64,000 nucleotides of DNA from assembly GCA_903929355.1 (NCBI GenBank), contig CAIYUN010000009.1, positions 49,631 to 113,630 on the forward strand, read 5' to 3'. The translations under genes were made by a program, and so were the position numbers. This document shows, piece after piece, positions 17,594 to 26,471 of the stretch (positions within the stretch are counted from its first letter, which is position 1; each line of letters starts with the position of its first letter). This stretch comes from an uncultured Opitutaceae bacterium (GTDB taxonomy: Bacteria; Verrucomicrobiota; Verrucomicrobiia; Opitutales; Opitutaceae). A model generated the notes under the pieces. The model saw only the letters and a list, made by a program, of their open reading frames with translations, made no database searches and had not been told where the DNA came from.

Positions 17594-18388
17594 ATGCAAT
17601 GGCACTATGCAAACAGCGGTGAACGCCAAGGCCCGGTTTCCGAAGCGGACTTTGTCCTCCTCGCGCAACAGGGGGTGATCAAGAATGACACCCTGGTCTG
17701 GCGCGAGGGCATGGAGAAATGGCAGCCATTTTCGGCGGTGGCCGCGAGCGTCCTCCCGGCCGACCCGGCCGCGGGGTTGGAGGACGAGACGACGGCGGTG
17801 TGTGTTGTGAGCGGCAGGCGTTACCCCAAGCGCGAGATGTTGCAGTACGAGGGCAAATGGATCAGCGCGGAGCGTCGCGACGAGTTTTACCAGCGGTTGC
17901 GCGAAGGGGTGGCGCAGCCGTCGCAGGGGCTGATCCCGGGCCTGTTCGGATATGGCGGATTCTGGATGCGTTTCCTGGCGGTCATGGTGGACGGCATCAT
18001 CATGTGGGTCGTCAACCTGCTGCCCAGCATGATCATCCGCTACCTGCTCCTCGGCACCATTCTGGCCGTCCCGCAGGCCGAAACTTTTTCCCCCGCCGGC
18101 CTGAAGGTTCTGGGGCTATCCATGGTCATCAGCCTGGCACTGACCCTCACCTATGAAGTGTGGTTCATCCGTCGCTTCGACGCGACCCCGGGCAAGATGG
18201 CCCTGGGGCTCAAGCTCCTGCGGGCCGACGGGCAAAAACTCGGCGTGGGCCGGATCATCGGCCGCAATCTCGCAAAGGCGATCAGCGGGATCATCCTGTG
18301 CATCGGCTACCTCATGGCCGGATTTGACGACGAGAAGCGCACGCTGCACGACCGGATCTGCGACACGCGGGTGATCAGGACCCGCTAA
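17594..18388 (+). CDS. GYF_2 (DUF4339)-RDD membrane protein, paralogue 2
   Basis: 264 residues with the same plan as paralogue 1: GYF_2 domain (1-50, WHYANSGERQGPVSEADFVLLAQQG) and C-terminal RDD domain (about 115-264) from FGYGGFWMRFLAVMVDGIIM to the identical HDR-CDTRVIRTR end. Between them lies a 40-residue block (VSGRRYPKREMLQYEGKWISAERRDEFYQRLREG) absent from paralogue 1; it resembles a small domain found after GYF_2 in other bacterial proteins. Only 4 bases separate it from the B-box gene downstream, so it probably heads that long operon. The start follows CCCCATCCCC. Confidence 0.88.
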   Translation: MQWHYANSGERQGPVSEADFVLLAQQGVIKNDTLVWREGMEKWQPFSAVAASVLPADPAAGLEDETTAVCVVSGRRYPKREMLQYEGKWISAERRDEFYQRLREGVAQPSQGLIPGLFGYGGFWMRFLAVMVDGIIMWVVNLLPSMIIRYLLLGTILAVPQAETFSPAGLKVLGLSMVISLALTLTYEVWFIRRFDATPGKMALGLKLLRADGQKLGVGRIIGRNLAKAISGIILCIGYLMAGFDDEKRTLHDRICDTRVIRTR

Positions 18389-18392
18389 ACCC

Positions 18393-18965
18393 ATGGCCGG
18401 CGACGCACCAAGTTGTCCGGGGTGCCAGCACGAGCTGGGCCGCCCGGGGGTGTGGCAGACGGATGGCGCGAGCTGCCCGCACTGCCGCCGGGAGCTGGAG
18501 TTTTCCGCCTTTCCGGCCCTCACCACGGGACGGACCGCCACCCACCCGCTGGTGGCGGCGGTCGCCGACGATGCGACCTGTTTCTTTCACACGGAAAACC
18601 GCGCGGTGGCGGTGTGCGAAGGTTGCGGCCGGTATCTCTGCACCGTGTGCGGGATTGATTATGCCGGCAGCCGGTTGTGCCCGTCCTGCGTGGCGGGCCG
18701 GACCCGGGCCGGCCGGGGCGACGTCGCCGCCCGGGATTTCGTGCTGCACGACAGCATCGCCATGGCGCTGGCGATCCTGCCGCTGCTCAGCTTCTTTTTT
18801 ACCTTAGTCACAGGACCCGTGGCGTTGGGCTATGTGATTTACGCCTGGCAAAAGCCGCTGGGTCTCCTGCGGCGGTCCCGCTGGCGACTGTGGGTCGCCG
18901 GCGGGTTCGCCCTGGTGGAGATCGCGGGCTGGTCCGCATTTTTCGTCGCGAGGGCCATGGGATGA
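18393..18965 (+). CDS. Zinc-ribbon/B-box membrane protein
   Basis: 190 residues. Residues 8-31 form a zinc ribbon (C8, C11, C28, C31). Residues 63-99 form a B-box-type zinc site (C63, H66, C75, C78, C83, C86, C96, C99; pattern CFFHTENRAVAVCEGCGRYLC). Two membrane segments follow (about 122-148 and 160-186). Bacterial B-box membrane proteins are often encoded next to RDD proteins, as here; the zinc module may hold protein partners. The stop overlaps the next start by ATGA. Confidence 0.8.
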   Translation: MAGDAPSCPGCQHELGRPGVWQTDGASCPHCRRELEFSAFPALTTGRTATHPLVAAVADDATCFFHTENRAVAVCEGCGRYLCTVCGIDYAGSRLCPSCVAGRTRAGRGDVAARDFVLHDSIAMALAILPLLSFFFTLVTGPVALGYVIYAWQKPLGLLRRSRWRLWVAGGFALVEIAGWSAFFVARAMG

Positions 18966-19531
18966 AAACTGCCCGGCCCAGTCCGCCCCCCCGCCAACGT
19001 TACCGACGCCTGACGCGCACCAAGGCCGGCGTGGGTCACTACACGCACTTGTGGCAGGGACCGGATCATCTGCTGCTCGTCACGGCCACCGGCTGGTCTG
19101 AAAACTACTGGCGGTTTTATTTCCGCGACATCCAGGGGCTCTACCTGCAGCCCGACCGCCGGCGGATGCACTGGTCCGTGGTCTGGGGTGGGTTGGGCAC
19201 GTTATTCACGTTGTTCGTCCTGCTGGTCGGCGAGTCCCTGCCAGCCGCTCTCTGCGCCGGAGTGCTGTTTTTAATCCCTTTCATTTGGAACCTCCTGCTG
19301 GGGCCGGGCTGCCGGGTGTATGTCATCACCGCAGTGCAGACCACCCGGCTCGAACCGCTGGCCCGGGAGCGCAAGGCCCGCCGGGTGCTGGCGGAACTGC
19401 GACCGGTCATTCAGGCGGCGCAGAAGGATCTGGTCCGCGTGCCGCCGCTCCCGACGGCAGGGGACGCGCCCGAAGTCGCGCCGCCGGCTGCGCCCGGACC
19501 GGCCCCCCACCCCACCCCGCCGCCCGCATGA
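18962..19531 (+). CDS. Membrane protein of unknown function in the MoxR cluster
   Basis: 189 residues. The N-terminal 75 residues are soluble (TRTKAGVGHYTHLWQGPDHLLLV, then RFYFRDIQGLYLQPD), recalling a small PH-like fold. Two membrane helices follow (about 76-96 and 99-118), then a cytoplasmic tail (QTTRLEPLARERKARRVLAELRPVI) ending in a Pro/Ala-rich stretch. It overlaps both neighbours by ATGA, so all are made from one message. The family is not recognised by name. Confidence 0.7.
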   Translation: MKTARPSPPPRQRYRRLTRTKAGVGHYTHLWQGPDHLLLVTATGWSENYWRFYFRDIQGLYLQPDRRRMHWSVVWGGLGTLFTLFVLLVGESLPAALCAGVLFLIPFIWNLLLGPGCRVYVITAVQTTRLEPLARERKARRVLAELRPVIQAAQKDLVRVPPLPTAGDAPEVAPPAAPGPAPHPTPPPA

Positions 19532-19920
19532 TCCCTGCCCTGCCAGGCTCAGCCGAGACTCCAGCCCCCGCGCTGCATGCCCGGCGCTGCGTCCGGCATC
19601 CGGCGCGCGAGGCGGTGGCGCGGTGCCCGGGGTGCGGCGGATCATTCTGCCGCGAGTGCGTGGTCGAGCACGGCGACCGCCTGCTGTGCGCCACCTGCCT
19701 CGCCCGGGAACTGGCCGCGACCGCGGCCGGGCGCCGCCGCGCGCGGCGGCTGCTGCCGGCCGCGGGCCGCGCGCTCGCATTGGGCGCGGGGGCCCTGACC
19801 CTGTGGCTGGTGTTCTATGGTCTCGGGTCCGCGCTGTTGCGCACGCCCCCCGCCTTCCATGACGGCACCATCTGGCAGAACGCAGACCAACCGGCGGGCA
19901 AGACGGAGGACGCGCCATGA
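19528..19920 (+). CDS. Small B-box zinc-finger membrane protein
   Basis: 130 residues. A B-box-type zinc site spans residues 21-57 (C21, H24, C33, C36, C41, C44, C54, C57), similar in spacing to the one encoded at 18393. One membrane helix follows at about 78-103, then a short tail. It starts and ends with ATGA overlaps. A role as an adaptor at the membrane in the MoxR cluster is inferred from position only. Confidence 0.72.
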   Translation: MIPALPGSAETPAPALHARRCVRHPAREAVARCPGCGGSFCRECVVEHGDRLLCATCLARELAATAAGRRRARRLLPAAGRALALGAGALTLWLVFYGLGSALLRTPPAFHDGTIWQNADQPAGKTEDAP

Positions 19921-21578
19921 GCCGACCAAGCCGCCGGCGGCCGGCCGCCGGGCCCGGCGCGGTCGAGTTGATCGAAGAGGCCGTGCATCTGCTGCGCGGC
20001 CTGCCGGCCGGCACGCTGGCGCTTTATTATGCGGGCGCCGTGCCGTGGACGGTGGGCTTCCTCTATTTCTGGGCCTGCGCATCATGGTTCGCGCCCACGG
20101 GCGCGCGGCTGGCCTGGGCGGCGCTGGGTCTCACCGGCCTCTATGCCTGGCTGAAATGCGCCCAGGCCGAGTTTTGCGCCCGCCTGCTCGCCCGGCGCGC
20201 GGGGCTGCCGGCTCCGGCCCTGTCGCCCCGTCGCCTGGGGCGCACCTGGCTCGCGCAACTGCGCTGGCAGTCGTGGGGCCTGCTCGCGCTGCTGGCGTCG
20301 CTGGGCCTCGTGGTGCCGTTTGTCTGGGTGTTTGCGTTCTGCCAGAACCTGTCGGTCCTGGCGGCGCCGGACGACGAGACGCCGGACCTGGGCGCGGCCG
20401 CCGCGGCGCAGGCCGCGCGGTGGCCCGGGCAGAACTTTTTGGGGCTGGCGCTCATCGCCGGCCTGGCCCTCTGCGTGGCGGCCAATGGTGCGCGCTTCTT
20501 TTATCTTCTACCCTGGCTCGCCCACACCCTGCTCGGGATGGACAATCTCTTCAGCCAGGAGGGGATCGCGCTGTTCAACACCACTTTTCTCGCCGCCGTG
20601 GGTGTGCTCACGTGGCTGGCCGTGGATCCGCTGATAAAGGCCTTCTATGTGCTGCGGGTGTTCCACGGCCAGTCACGCCTCACGGGCGCCGATCTGCGCG
20701 GCGAGCTCACCGCCACCCGTGGCCGGGCGGTGGGCGGGGCGGCGCTGGCGACCGTCCTGCTGCTCCTCCTCGTGGGGGCCGCGCCGGCGAGGCTGGCCGC
20801 GGCCGGGGCGGCCCCGCCACCCGCCGCCGCGCCGCCACCCGCGGTGGCGCCGGCAACACTCGACCGCGCCATCGGGGAGGCCCTGCGGCAGGACGACTTC
20901 GCGTGGCGCCTCCGCCCGCCACCCGCGCCACCGCATGCGGCGGGCGAAAACTGGCTCCAGGCGTTTCTCGATGACGGGGCCAAATGGCTCGGGGACACTT
21001 TCTCCAGCGTGGTGGATTGGATCTGGCGGTTCTACCAGTGGCTCCGAGGGGGAGGGGCCGAAGCCGAAAAGCCGCCGGCGACCGGTGGCACCGGGCTGCT
21101 GACCGGACTGCTTTACGCGATGATCGGCATCGGCGTCGGACTGCTGTTCGTCGTGGGGTGGCTGCTCTGGCGCCGAAGCCGCGGGCCGGAGGCCGCGGCC
21201 GCGGCGGTCCGCGCGGTGGCTGCCGTCCCGGACCTGCGCGATGACAACGTGCAGGCCGCACTGCTGCCGGCCGACGGCTGGCTCGCGCTCGCGCGCGAAC
21301 AGCTCGCGGCGGGCGAGTGGCGGCTCGCCCTGCGCGCGCTTTACCTGGCCACGCTGGCGCGGCTCGCGGCCGAGGGGCTGCTCACGCTTGTCCGCTCCAA
21401 GACCAATCTCGATTACGAACGCGAGCTCACCCGCCGGGCGCCCGCCCACGGCGGGGTGGTGGCGGAGTTTGGCCGCCGCCGCCGCGAGTTTGAGGACGTG
21501 TGGTATGGACCGGCGCAGGCGGGACCCGCGCAGGTGCGCGCGTGGCTGGCGGCGCTGGAGGGGAGGCCGCCGCCATGA
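19917..21578 (+). CDS. Multipass membrane protein with DUF4129-like C-terminus
   Basis: 553 residues. The N-terminal half has about five membrane helices (from roughly residue 38 to 285). A Pro/Ala-rich loop and an extracytoplasmic amphipathic block (GENWLQAFLDDGAKWLGDTFSSVVDWIWRF) follow. After one more helix (about 396-416) comes the cytoplasmic DUF4129-like domain, with ALRALYLATLARLAAEGLLTLVRSKTNLDYERELTRR and FEDVWYG. DUF4129 genes usually accompany MoxR, DUF58 and DUF4350 genes, as they do here. It overlaps both neighbours by ATGA. Confidence 0.82.
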   Translation: MSRPSRRRPAAGPGAVELIEEAVHLLRGLPAGTLALYYAGAVPWTVGFLYFWACASWFAPTGARLAWAALGLTGLYAWLKCAQAEFCARLLARRAGLPAPALSPRRLGRTWLAQLRWQSWGLLALLASLGLVVPFVWVFAFCQNLSVLAAPDDETPDLGAAAAAQAARWPGQNFLGLALIAGLALCVAANGARFFYLLPWLAHTLLGMDNLFSQEGIALFNTTFLAAVGVLTWLAVDPLIKAFYVLRVFHGQSRLTGADLRGELTATRGRAVGGAALATVLLLLLVGAAPARLAAAGAAPPPAAAPPPAVAPATLDRAIGEALRQDDFAWRLRPPPAPPHAAGENWLQAFLDDGAKWLGDTFSSVVDWIWRFYQWLRGGGAEAEKPPATGGTGLLTGLLYAMIGIGVGLLFVVGWLLWRRSRGPEAAAAAVRAVAAVPDLRDDNVQAALLPADGWLALAREQLAAGEWRLALRALYLATLARLAAEGLLTLVRSKTNLDYERELTRRAPAHGGVVAEFGRRRREFEDVWYGPAQAGPAQVRAWLAALEGRPPP

Positions 21579-22789
21579 GCCGGGGCTGGTCATGGCTGGG
21601 GCTGGCCGCCCTGCTCGCCGCGCTCGGCGGCGGGCTCGGGTGGATCTTCGAGGCGCGGCTGGCCCGCGACCTCTACCCGCCGTATTCCTCCCTGCGCGCG
21701 GACCCGCTGGGCGTGCGGGCCCTGCACGACGCGCTGGCCACGCTGCCCGGCCTGAACGTCCGGCGCTGGTTCCAGCCGCTGGCCGAGCTCCCCGCCGGGC
21801 CGCCGCGCACAATTTTCGTCCTTGGGGCCGACGCGGACGAGTGGCGGGACGCCCCGCCGGAGGATTTCAACGCCCTCGACGCCGCGGTGCGCGCCGGCAG
21901 CCGCCTCGTCGTGGTGTTTTCCGCCAGTTCGGACCTGGCAACGCCACCCGCCACCCCAGCCCGAAAGAAGCCCGCCCCCGTGTCAAACCCGGCCCACCAG
22001 GACCCGGCCAAGGGCAAGGCCAAGGCCGCGCCCGCGAAGCCCGCGCCAAAGGACGGTCCCGTCCGCCCGGACAAGGACGCGCCAAAGGAAGCCCCCGAGC
22101 ACGCCGACTGGCTCGCACTCTGGGGCTTCGAGACCGTCACCGGCTGGGCCCACCGCCCCGCGCCTGGCGCGATGCGCGACGTGGACGCGCCCGCGGAACT
22201 GCCCGCCACGCTCACGTGGCAGAGCGAGTTGCATTTCAACATCGCCCAAGGCACCCCGTGGCGGGTGCTCTACACGCGCGGCCCGACGCCGGTGATGATG
22301 GAACTGGCCCGCGGCCGGGGCTCGATCGTGGTCGCGTCGGAGGCCTACATGGTGAGCAACGAGGCGCTGCAAAAAGAGCGCGTGCCCGAGCTCCTCGCGT
22401 GGCTGGTCGGCCCGAACCGACAGGTGGTGTTTGATGAAAGCCACCTTGGCGTCGTGGAGGCCACGGGCGTCGCCGCGCTGGCGCGCCGCTACGGCCTGGG
22501 CGGCGCACTCGGCCTGCTCGGGCTGTTGGCCGGCCTGTTCGCGTGGCGGCGGCTCGCGCCCATGGTGCCGCCCGCGGTGGCCGCCCCCGGGGTGACGCTC
22601 ACCTACCGGCCGGCCGCCGGCCTGGAGGCGCTGCTGCGCCGCGCCGTGCCAACCGCCAAGCTGCCGGCGGTGTGCCGGGACGAGTGGCGGCGCACCGCCC
22701 GTCCCGCAGACGTGGCGCGCCTCCCCACCCCCACCCGCGACCCAGCCGCCGACTACAACGCCACCGTGCGCGCCCTGCGCCAACGCTAA
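21575..22789 (+). CDS. DUF4350 domain membrane protein
   Basis: 404 residues. An N-terminal membrane anchor (about 5-25) is followed by the DUF4350 domain: YPPYSSLRADPLGVRALHDALATLPGLNVRRW (about 36-67), then FVLGADADEW and SRLVVVFSAS, a pattern like GldG-type ligand domains. A charged Pro/Lys/Ala-rich insertion (about 127-168) interrupts it. The later block FDESHLGVVEATGVAALARRYGL is typical, then a second helix and a short tail. Such proteins act with MoxR/DUF58 partners in an uncharacterised envelope process. It starts inside the stop of the DUF4129 gene (ATGA). Confidence 0.85.
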   Translation: MSRGWSWLGLAALLAALGGGLGWIFEARLARDLYPPYSSLRADPLGVRALHDALATLPGLNVRRWFQPLAELPAGPPRTIFVLGADADEWRDAPPEDFNALDAAVRAGSRLVVVFSASSDLATPPATPARKKPAPVSNPAHQDPAKGKAKAAPAKPAPKDGPVRPDKDAPKEAPEHADWLALWGFETVTGWAHRPAPGAMRDVDAPAELPATLTWQSELHFNIAQGTPWRVLYTRGPTPVMMELARGRGSIVVASEAYMVSNEALQKERVPELLAWLVGPNRQVVFDESHLGVVEATGVAALARRYGLGGALGLLGLLAGLFAWRRLAPMVPPAVAAPGVTLTYRPAAGLEALLRRAVPTAKLPAVCRDEWRRTARPADVARLPTPTRDPAADYNATVRALRQR

Positions 22790-22846
22790 AAATCCGTTCC
22801 TCCTTGCCCTCCGTAGCTTTACGCGAAGGAGGGCGCCCTCCCAATT

Positions 22847-23098
22847 TTGGAATTTGGAATTTCGATTTTGGATTCCCAAACCCCACCCTCCTGCCTCCGC
22901 CGTCTGTCATCGGGCTTCCGCCCCTTTCCTCGCAACCAAGAACCAAGCACCAGGAACCAAGAACTCCGCCTTGCAACCCTCCGTCCACCGCCCTCCGCCA
23001 CCGCTGAATTCAATCCATGCAAATTGAACCACGAATGAACCCGGATGAACGCGGATGGAATCCACCCTTTCAACTTCTCAACCCCTCAACTCTTCAAC
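22847..23098 (+). repeat. Mosaic of four repeat families before moxR
   Basis: Four families follow one another in the 22790-23111 gap: TTGGAAT-type 7-base units (22847-22874, four units), AACCAAG-type 7-base units (22934-22968, five units), CACGGAT-type 10-base units (23030-23059, three units), and YYYTCAAC 8-base units (23067-23098, four units). No gene is seen in the gap, which splits the coupled cluster into two halves and is the likely site of a second promoter. Confidence 0.8.
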
Positions 23099-23111
23099 CC
23101 TCCCCCTTCCC

Positions 23112-24077
23112 ATGAACCCGTCCCTCGAAAAACTGCACTCCACCCTGGCCGCCACGCGCGCCGAGGTGGCCAAGGTCATCATCGGCCAGGAGGCCGCCGT
23201 CGAGCTCACGCTTGTCACGTTGCTCACCCGCCAGCATGCCCTGATCGAGGGCGTGCCCGGCGTGGCCAAGACGCTGCTGGTGCGCACCCTCGCCCGCGTG
23301 CTCGCCGTCCCCAGCGGCCGCGTGCAGTTCACGCCCGACCTCATGCCGGCCGACATCACCGGCACCAACATCTTCAATCTCCAAACAAACGAGTTCACCC
23401 TGATCAAGGGGCCGGTGTTCACCGCCTTCCTGCTGGCCGATGAGATCAACCGCGCGCCGGCCAAGACGCAGGCCGCGCTGCTCCAGGCGATGCAGGAGCG
23501 GCAGGTCACCATAGACCGAGACACCCACACGCTCGACCCCGGCTTCACCGTGTTTGCCACGCAAAATCCGGCCGATTCCGAGGGTACCTACCCGCTGCCC
23601 GAGGCGCAGAAGGACCGCTTCATGCTGAAGATCAAGATGGAGCCGCCCACCCGCGACGACGAGCTCCAACTGGCGCGCCGCACGCTGGGCCCCGACACCC
23701 CCGAGGCCGTCCTGGCCGGTGACACCGTGCAGCCGGCGCTCGCGCCCGGCGAACTCGACGGCGTGCGCGCGGCGCTCGGCGAGATCCTGCTGCGCGATGA
23801 GCTGGCCGCCTACGCGGTGGACCTGGTGCGGGCCACCCGGACCCACGAGAGCGTGCAGGTGGGCGCGGGCCCGCGGGCCACCCAGGCGCTGCTCCTGGGC
23901 GCCCGGGCCCGGGCCGCCCTGGCCGGCCGCGACTATGTGACGCCCGACGATGTGCGCGGGCTCGCCGGCGCGGTGCTGGCGCACCGGCTGGTGCTCCGGC
24001 CCGAGTTCGAGATCGAGGGTCTCACCATCGACGAGGTGCTGGCGCGCATCCTCGAACAGGTGGCCGTGCCACGCTGA
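23112..24077 (+). CDS. moxR: MoxR-type AAA+ ATPase
   Basis: 321 residues from the ATG at 23112; the upstream in-frame extension is made only of repeat sequence. Walker A is EGVPGVAKT (46-54), Walker B is LLADEINRAP, followed by TQAALLQAMQERQVTID and sensor 1 FATQNPADSEGTYPLPEAQKDRF, all classical for the MoxR family. MoxR proteins are thought to act as chaperone-like ATPases that help mature complexes, usually with DUF58/VWA-type partners. The DUF58 gene follows 26 bases later. The start is preceded by CCTTCCC. Confidence 0.96.
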   Translation: MNPSLEKLHSTLAATRAEVAKVIIGQEAAVELTLVTLLTRQHALIEGVPGVAKTLLVRTLARVLAVPSGRVQFTPDLMPADITGTNIFNLQTNEFTLIKGPVFTAFLLADEINRAPAKTQAALLQAMQERQVTIDRDTHTLDPGFTVFATQNPADSEGTYPLPEAQKDRFMLKIKMEPPTRDDELQLARRTLGPDTPEAVLAGDTVQPALAPGELDGVRAALGEILLRDELAAYAVDLVRATRTHESVQVGAGPRATQALLLGARARAALAGRDYVTPDDVRGLAGAVLAHRLVLRPEFEIEGLTIDEVLARILEQVAVPR

Positions 24078-24103
24078 CCGCACCCCACCGGCCACCCCGC
24101 CCC

Positions 24104-25438
24104 ATGCTGTTCCTGCCCTCCTCCCGTCTGCTCTGGCTTGTCGCCGGCGTGCTCGTGCTCGCGGCGCTGGCCGGCCTGCTGCCCGAGCTGGCGCCGGTCT
24201 GGGTCCTGGCGCTCGGCGGAGTGTTCCTCGTGGCGCTGGGCGACCTTGCGCTCAGCCTCCACGCGGCCCGGCCGCCGGTCGTGTCGGTGCCGGCGGTGAC
24301 GCGGTTCGCCAAGGACCGGGCGGGGGTGGTGCGGGTGACGTTTGCCAACCCGGCGGCGAGCGCGGGTCGCGTGCGCTTCGTGCTCGGGCTGTCGGCCGAG
24401 TTCGAGTCCGCGACGGCAGAGCTGCTGGTGGAGCTGCCGGCCGGTGCGGCGCAGGCGCGGGTGGACTGGACCTGCACGCCGCGCCGCCGCGGCCGGTATG
24501 CCGGCCTGGTCGCCGCCTGCGAGACCGGGTCGCGGCTCGGCCTGTGGCAGTTGCGGGCGCGGCAGATCCTGGCGGGCGAGCTGCGCGTCTATCCCAACCT
24601 CTTCGCCGAGCGCCGGCCGCTCGCCGCGCTCTTTCTCGACCGCGGCCTGCTCGGTTCCAAGGTCCAGCGCACGATCGGGCGGGGGCGCGAGTTTGAAAAG
24701 CTGCGCGACTACCAGCCCGGCGACGGCTTCGACGAGATCCACTGGAAAGCCACGGCCAAGCGCGGGCGGCCGGTCACCAAGGTCTTCCAGGCCGAGCGGA
24801 CGCAGGAGATCCACGTGATCATTGACGCCTCCCGCCTGAGCGCCCGGCCGGTGGTGCACGGCGGCATCACCCAGACGGTGCTGGAGCGATACCTCACGGC
24901 GGCCTCGGTCCTGCTGCTCGCGGCGCGGCGGCAGGGCGACCGGTTCGGGGTGGTGGCCTACGACGACCGGGTGCGGGTGACGCTCGCCGCCGGCAACGGC
25001 GCGCCGCACTACGCCGCCTGCCGCGAGGCCCTGCACGCGCTCCAGCCGGGCGCGGGCACGCCCGACCTGGCGGAGATCGTCCGCCACCTGCGCGCGCGCC
25101 TGCGCCGGCGCGCGCTCCTGTTTTTTCTGACCGACCTCGGCGACCCGGTGCTGGCGGAGGACTTCGCCCGCCACGCCCGGCTGCTCGCGCGGCAGCACCT
25201 CGTGCTCGTCAACCAGCTCCGCGCGCCCGGGGTCGCGCCGCTGTTTTCCGGCGCGGAGGTGGGCGACGCGGACGAGATCTACGCGCGCCTCGCCGGCCAT
25301 GCGCGCTGGGCGGAGGCCCGGGCGCTCGCGCAAACGCTCAAACCCCTCGGGATCACCGCCACGCTGGTCGAAAACGAGGCGCTCGCGACGGAGCTCGTCA
25401 CCCAGTATCTGCGGGTCAAACGCCGGCAGGCGCTCTGA
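24104..25438 (+). CDS. DUF58 domain protein (MoxR partner)
   Basis: 444 residues. Two N-terminal membrane helices (about 9-25 and 31-52) precede a beta-rich extracytoplasmic part. The DUF58 signature GRGREFEKLRDYQPGDGFDEIHWKATAKRGRPVTKVFQAERTQEI is at about 194-235. A VWA-like tail follows, in which IIDASRLS takes the place of the usual metal-site motif. DUF58 proteins are nearly always linked to moxR. The gene ends 16 bases before the SpoIIM-like gene and starts after CCCCGCCCC. Confidence 0.93.
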   Translation: MLFLPSSRLLWLVAGVLVLAALAGLLPELAPVWVLALGGVFLVALGDLALSLHAARPPVVSVPAVTRFAKDRAGVVRVTFANPAASAGRVRFVLGLSAEFESATAELLVELPAGAAQARVDWTCTPRRRGRYAGLVAACETGSRLGLWQLRARQILAGELRVYPNLFAERRPLAALFLDRGLLGSKVQRTIGRGREFEKLRDYQPGDGFDEIHWKATAKRGRPVTKVFQAERTQEIHVIIDASRLSARPVVHGGITQTVLERYLTAASVLLLAARRQGDRFGVVAYDDRVRVTLAAGNGAPHYAACREALHALQPGAGTPDLAEIVRHLRARLRRRALLFFLTDLGDPVLAEDFARHARLLARQHLVLVNQLRAPGVAPLFSGAEVGDADEIYARLAGHARWAEARALAQTLKPLGITATLVENEALATELVTQYLRVKRRQAL

Positions 25439-25454
25439 ACCCGGCCCCGGCACC

Positions 25455-26471
25455 ATGATCGTCAACCTGGAAAAATTCATCGCGCGCGAGCGACCCGGCT
25501 GGGAGCGGCTCGACCGGATCCTGCGCCGGCTCGCGGCCGACCCGGCGCGGACGCTGGCGCTCGACGAGGTGCGCGAGCTCGAGCGGCTGTATCAGCGGGC
25601 CTCGGCCGACCTCGCGCGGCTGGCGACTTTTGCCGCCGAGCCGGAGGCGCGGCATTACCTGGAAAACCTGGTCGGTCGCGGCTATGCCGAGATCCACGGG
25701 GCGCAGGCGGAGCGGCGGCGGCTCCGCCCCTGGGAATGGCTGGCGCGCACGCTGCCGCAGACCTTCCGCCGGCGCGCGGCCGCCTGGCGGCTGGCGGTCG
25801 CCCTGCTCCTCGCCGGCGCGGCGTTTGGCGGCATGGCGGTCGCGCTGGACCCGGCGGCGAAGCCGGTGCTGATGCCGTTTTCCCATTTGCTGGGCGACCC
25901 GGCGCAGCGGGTGGCCGAGGAGGAACGGCCCACCGCCGCCGGACGGATGGACGGTCGGAAGGCGACCTTTGCCGGCCAACTGATGACCCACAACATCCAG
26001 GTCGCCTTCATGGCGCTGGCGCTGGGTTTCACCTGGGGCGTAGGCACGCTGATCTTTATGTTCTACAACGGGGTCATCCTCGGCGCGGTGGCTGTGGACT
26101 ACATCATGGCGGGGCAGACCCAGTTCCTGCTCGGCTGGCTGCTGCCCCACGGCGTCATTGAGATTCCCGCGATCCTGGTCGGCGCCCAGGCGGGACTCGT
26201 GCTGGCGGGCGCGCTGCTGGGACGCGACGGACGGGAGCCGCTGGCCGGGCGGATGCGGGCCGCGGCGCCCGACATCGTGACCCTGGCCCTCGGCGCGGCG
26301 CTCATGCTGGTGTGGGCGGGCACGATCGAGTCGTTTTTCTCCCAGTATCACGCGCCGGTGATCCCCTATGCGGCCAAGATCGCCTTCGGCGCGGCCGAGG
26401 GCACGGCGCTGACGTGGTACTTCATACTCTGCGGCCGGAAACCGCGCGGGGCCGGAAAGGCCGGGACATGA
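25455..26471 (+). CDS. Stage II sporulation protein M-like membrane protein
   Basis: 338 residues. The N-terminal third is soluble and helical (FIARERPGWERLDRILRRL, then RELERLYQRASADLARL). Five or so membrane helices follow, with the SpoIIM-family pattern NIQVAFMALALGFTWGVGTLIFMFYNGVILGAV and LLPHGVIEIPAILVGAQAGL. In non-sporulating bacteria this family sits with MoxR/DUF58 and RDD genes, and its role is unknown. The start ATG at 25455 is preceded by GGCACC. The stop overlaps the RDD start (ATGA). Confidence 0.9.
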   Translation: MIVNLEKFIARERPGWERLDRILRRLAADPARTLALDEVRELERLYQRASADLARLATFAAEPEARHYLENLVGRGYAEIHGAQAERRRLRPWEWLARTLPQTFRRRAAAWRLAVALLLAGAAFGGMAVALDPAAKPVLMPFSHLLGDPAQRVAEEERPTAAGRMDGRKATFAGQLMTHNIQVAFMALALGFTWGVGTLIFMFYNGVILGAVAVDYIMAGQTQFLLGWLLPHGVIEIPAILVGAQAGLVLAGALLGRDGREPLAGRMRAAAPDIVTLALGAALMLVWAGTIESFFSQYHAPVIPYAAKIAFGAAEGTALTWYFILCGRKPRGAGKAGT

